Part shown: piece after piece, positions 34,977 through 36,615 of the stretch
How positions within the stretch are numbered: position 1 is the first letter of the stretch
Layout of the letters: every line of letters begins with the position of its first letter
Assembly: GCA_028688955.1 (NCBI GenBank)
Contig: JAQTXD010000030.1
Location: 1 to 36,615 of the forward strand
DNA from: Desulfuromonadaceae bacterium
Lineage (GTDB): Bacteria > Desulfobacterota > Desulfuromonadia > Geobacterales > Pseudopelobacteraceae
Length of the DNA: 36,615 nucleotides
Direction: 5' to 3'
Notes under the pieces: generated by a model
Seen by the model: the letters and a program-made list of their open reading frames with translations, nothing else
Database searches by the model: none
Told to the model about the DNA's origin: nothing
Translations under genes and position numbers: made by a program

Positions 34977-35486
34977 TTACCGTCCTTTCAGATAAATTTG
35001 GAGCCTGCTCTTTACTTGTGATGATGTCCAATCAATCCCTCCGATTAATTTTTCCCGAACAATTCCGTTACGATCCACGATAATACTGATCGGTTGTCCA
35101 AACAAGCCATAGCTGTCGAAGTAGACGTCCCTGTTACTATCAATGAGATTAGTGTATTCAATTTTGAGTTTATTTACTGACTCCTCAACCGATTTTTCAG
35201 AAGGATCAATTGAAATTCCTAACACTACCAACCCCTGATTTTTCAACTCCCGCTGAAGGGTAACAAGTGACGGGATCTCGGCAATACAAGGACCACAGGT
35301 AGTTGACCAGAAGTTGAGGATCACCACCTTACCGTGATAACGTGACAGGCTGATTTTATTTCCGTGCAGATCATTGAGGGTAAATTCCGGTGCCGGAGTA
35401 TTAACTTTCACGGCAAAGGCGGGAACTACCGCCATTCCGGTCAGGAACCAGAGACAACAATATATAACGCGACAGCTTCTGAACAT
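34977..35486 (-). CDS. TlpA/ResA-type thioredoxin-fold oxidoreductase, exported
   Basis: From the ATG at 35486, preceded by AAGAGGAAA, the product has 169 residues. It has a signal peptide or anchor (YCCLWFLTGMAVVPAFA) and a thioredoxin fold of the TlpA/ResA class. The active site is FWSTTCGPC (Cys64, Cys67), followed by VVLGISIDPS and the cis-proline loop FGQPISIIVDRNG. Such proteins reduce or exchange disulfides outside the cytoplasm, for example during cytochrome c maturation. The frame remains open upstream for 47 codons without a signal-peptide-compatible start. It is cotranscribed with the following Cys-containing lipoprotein, a plausible partner. Confidence 0.9.
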   Translation of the reverse strand: MFRSCRVIYCCLWFLTGMAVVPAFAVKVNTPAPEFTLNDLHGNKISLSRYHGKVVILNFWSTTCGPCIAEIPSLVTLQRELKNQGLVVLGISIDPSEKSVEESVNKLKIEYTNLIDSNRDVYFDSYGLFGQPISIIVDRNGIVREKLIGGIDWTSSQVKSRLQIYLKGR

Positions 35487-35685
35487 GATTTCCTCTTTCA
35501 TGCGATCTGATTCTCTCACCAATTCTGATCTGCACATAAATACAGGTATACGCACTTGGTGACAACAGGCAAAAAGGCATCCGTCGAGGCGTTGAATATC
35601 CGTGAGAGGATTCTCTACCTGGTACATAGCGGCCTATGAGCCTCGTATGGCAAATAGATAATGACGGTTGCAGAGATCCGTGCCG

Positions 35686-36615
35686 TTACCTCGGGAGGAC
35701 TGAATGTACAACATCACCCCGCCCGAAAGAATAATCGTACAGCAGATGATCACAGCAGACCCCGGAGTAAATGGCAGCGACATCCTCAGCAATGACATGT
35801 TCTTCATTTGCAGGTATGACAAAGCTCCGTATCAATGATGTTTTACCGGTAATTTCCACCTCCTGCAGTTCGGTTTGAATCGCACGATTACTGCCTTGAT
35901 CAAGCCGTATTCCGAAGCAGTCAAGTCCGTCCAGTGCCATCTCCCTCACCAGCCATTCTGCAAAACCGGTGCCGGCGGTAAAGACAATCGCATCCAACGG
36001 ACCGATAACAGCCAGATACGATCCAATGTATTTTTTGAGACGCGACGTCTCAATGGAAAGAGCCAACAGAGAGCGTGGATCGCCATCAAGAGCAGCCTGT
36101 AAATAATGATCCCGTGACAACCGTTTACCGGTAATACCAAGCGTACCGCTTTTGTTGTTGAGGATTTGTTCCATCCCTCGCGCCGAAAGATTTAGCTCCT
36201 GCATCATATAGGCAAGAATGCCCGGATCAATATCACCGCAACGGCTTTCCATGACCGCCCCCTCAAGAGGTGTCATTCCCATACTGGTATCAACGGACAG
36301 CCCTTTCCTGATAGCGCAGAGCGATACTCCCCGATCGAGGTGTATGGTAATCAGGTTACAGTCAGTGACCGGCTTACCGAGAAGCACAGCTGCCCTCCGC
36401 GAGAGGTAAAGATGCGACGGGCCATGAAAACCATACCGGCGAACCCCGTACTTTTCATACCATTCATAGGGAAGCGGATAGATGTAGGCACACTCGGACA
36501 TGGATACGTGAAAGGATGTGTCAAATATCGCCACAAGAGGAATAGCGGGCAATTGCAGCAGTTCTGCTTCGATACCCGCAATATTGGGACCCAGGTGAAG
36601 TGGCGCCAGATGTTT
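35686..36615 (-). CDS. ackA: Acetate kinase-family protein, divergent (partial; 5' end outside window)
   Basis: About 309 residues are visible, running off the right edge, so roughly the first quarter is missing. It opens KHLAPLHLGPNIAGIEAELL and has VAIFDTSFH, YGVRRYGFHGPSH (catalytic His), SVDTSMGMTPLEG, SRCGDIDPG (catalytic Arg), and FVIPANEEHVIAED near the end. These are acetokinase signatures. Two normally invariant loops differ: the CHLGNGAS segment reads IHLDRGVS, and the ADP-binding FTGGIGEN reads FTAGTGFAE. It may therefore be a paralogue with altered activity or substrate. The protein is on the minus strand, upstream of a TlpA-type gene with a 199-nt gap in which no gene is seen. 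Confidence 0.85.
   Translation of the reverse strand, partial: KHLAPLHLGPNIAGIEAELLQLPAIPLVAIFDTSFHVSMSECAYIYPLPYEWYEKYGVRRYGFHGPSHLYLSRRAAVLLGKPVTDCNLITIHLDRGVSLCAIRKGLSVDTSMGMTPLEGAVMESRCGDIDPGILAYMMQELNLSARGMEQILNNKSGTLGITGKRLSRDHYLQAALDGDPRSLLALSIETSRLKKYIGSYLAVIGPLDAIVFTAGTGFAEWLVREMALDGLDCFGIRLDQGSNRAIQTELQEVEITGKTSLIRSFVIPANEEHVIAEDVAAIYSGVCCDHLLYDYSFGRGDVVHSVLPR

Noticed and set aside
35487-35627. 47-codon upstream extension of the TlpA-type frame
   Set aside because: It would bury the signal peptide inside the protein; the ATG at 35486 has a good Shine-Dalgarno.

Overview
The window is a compact bacterial chromosome segment. Gene content points to the Desulfuromonadia (Geobacter/Pelobacter-type): a spoIID-queA-tgt-yajC order, a small triheme c7-type cytochrome, a beta-hydroxyacid dehydrogenase of the glyoxylate/succinic-semialdehyde reductase type, HDOD and hybrid-kinase signalling genes, and Cys-rich small proteins. 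This placement is inferred from gene content only. No rRNA, tRNA, CRISPR array or insertion sequence was seen.

Layout. 1-3575 (minus): spoIID-like, queA, tgt and the start of yajC, a tightly overlapping operon for queuosine tRNA modification leading into the Sec accessory subunit. 3752-5685 (plus): two oligopeptide-type ABC ATPases without permeases beside them, then an ArsR-type regulator. 6075-12898 (minus): eight genes in tight succession, first nucleotide-sugar genes (rfbB, rfbD, a phosphomannose-isomerase-like cupin, a lipoprotein, manC), then biotin genes (bioF, a BioH-like esterase, bioC). 13026-13205 (plus): an overlooked 59-residue Cys-rich protein. 13267-18358 (minus): HDOD protein, DUF815-type ATPase, two uncharacterised proteins, leucyl aminopeptidase, and a site-2-type metalloprotease closed by a strong hairpin. 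18712-19973: triheme cytochrome, a 46-residue gene with its own promoter and hairpin, a ferritin-like protein. 20275-23873 (minus): a periplasmic binding protein followed by a large hybrid histidine kinase. 24216-26873 (minus): HU, a beta-hydroxyacid dehydrogenase and an MFS transporter. 26937-27562 (minus): a frameshifted, truncated MASE3 sensor remnant.

27897-34540 is the most interesting part. It holds a divergently arranged phospho-signalling module: an FHA protein (minus), then Ser/Thr kinase, a 726-residue protein with a degenerate GGDEF-like C-terminus, a PP2C phosphatase, and an FHA-EAL fusion (all plus). The gene set suggests reversible Thr phosphorylation read by FHA domains and coupled to cyclic-di-GMP turnover. 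34622-36615 (minus): a Cys-containing lipoprotein, a TlpA/ResA-type thioredoxin, and the C-terminal three quarters of a divergent acetate kinase running off the end.
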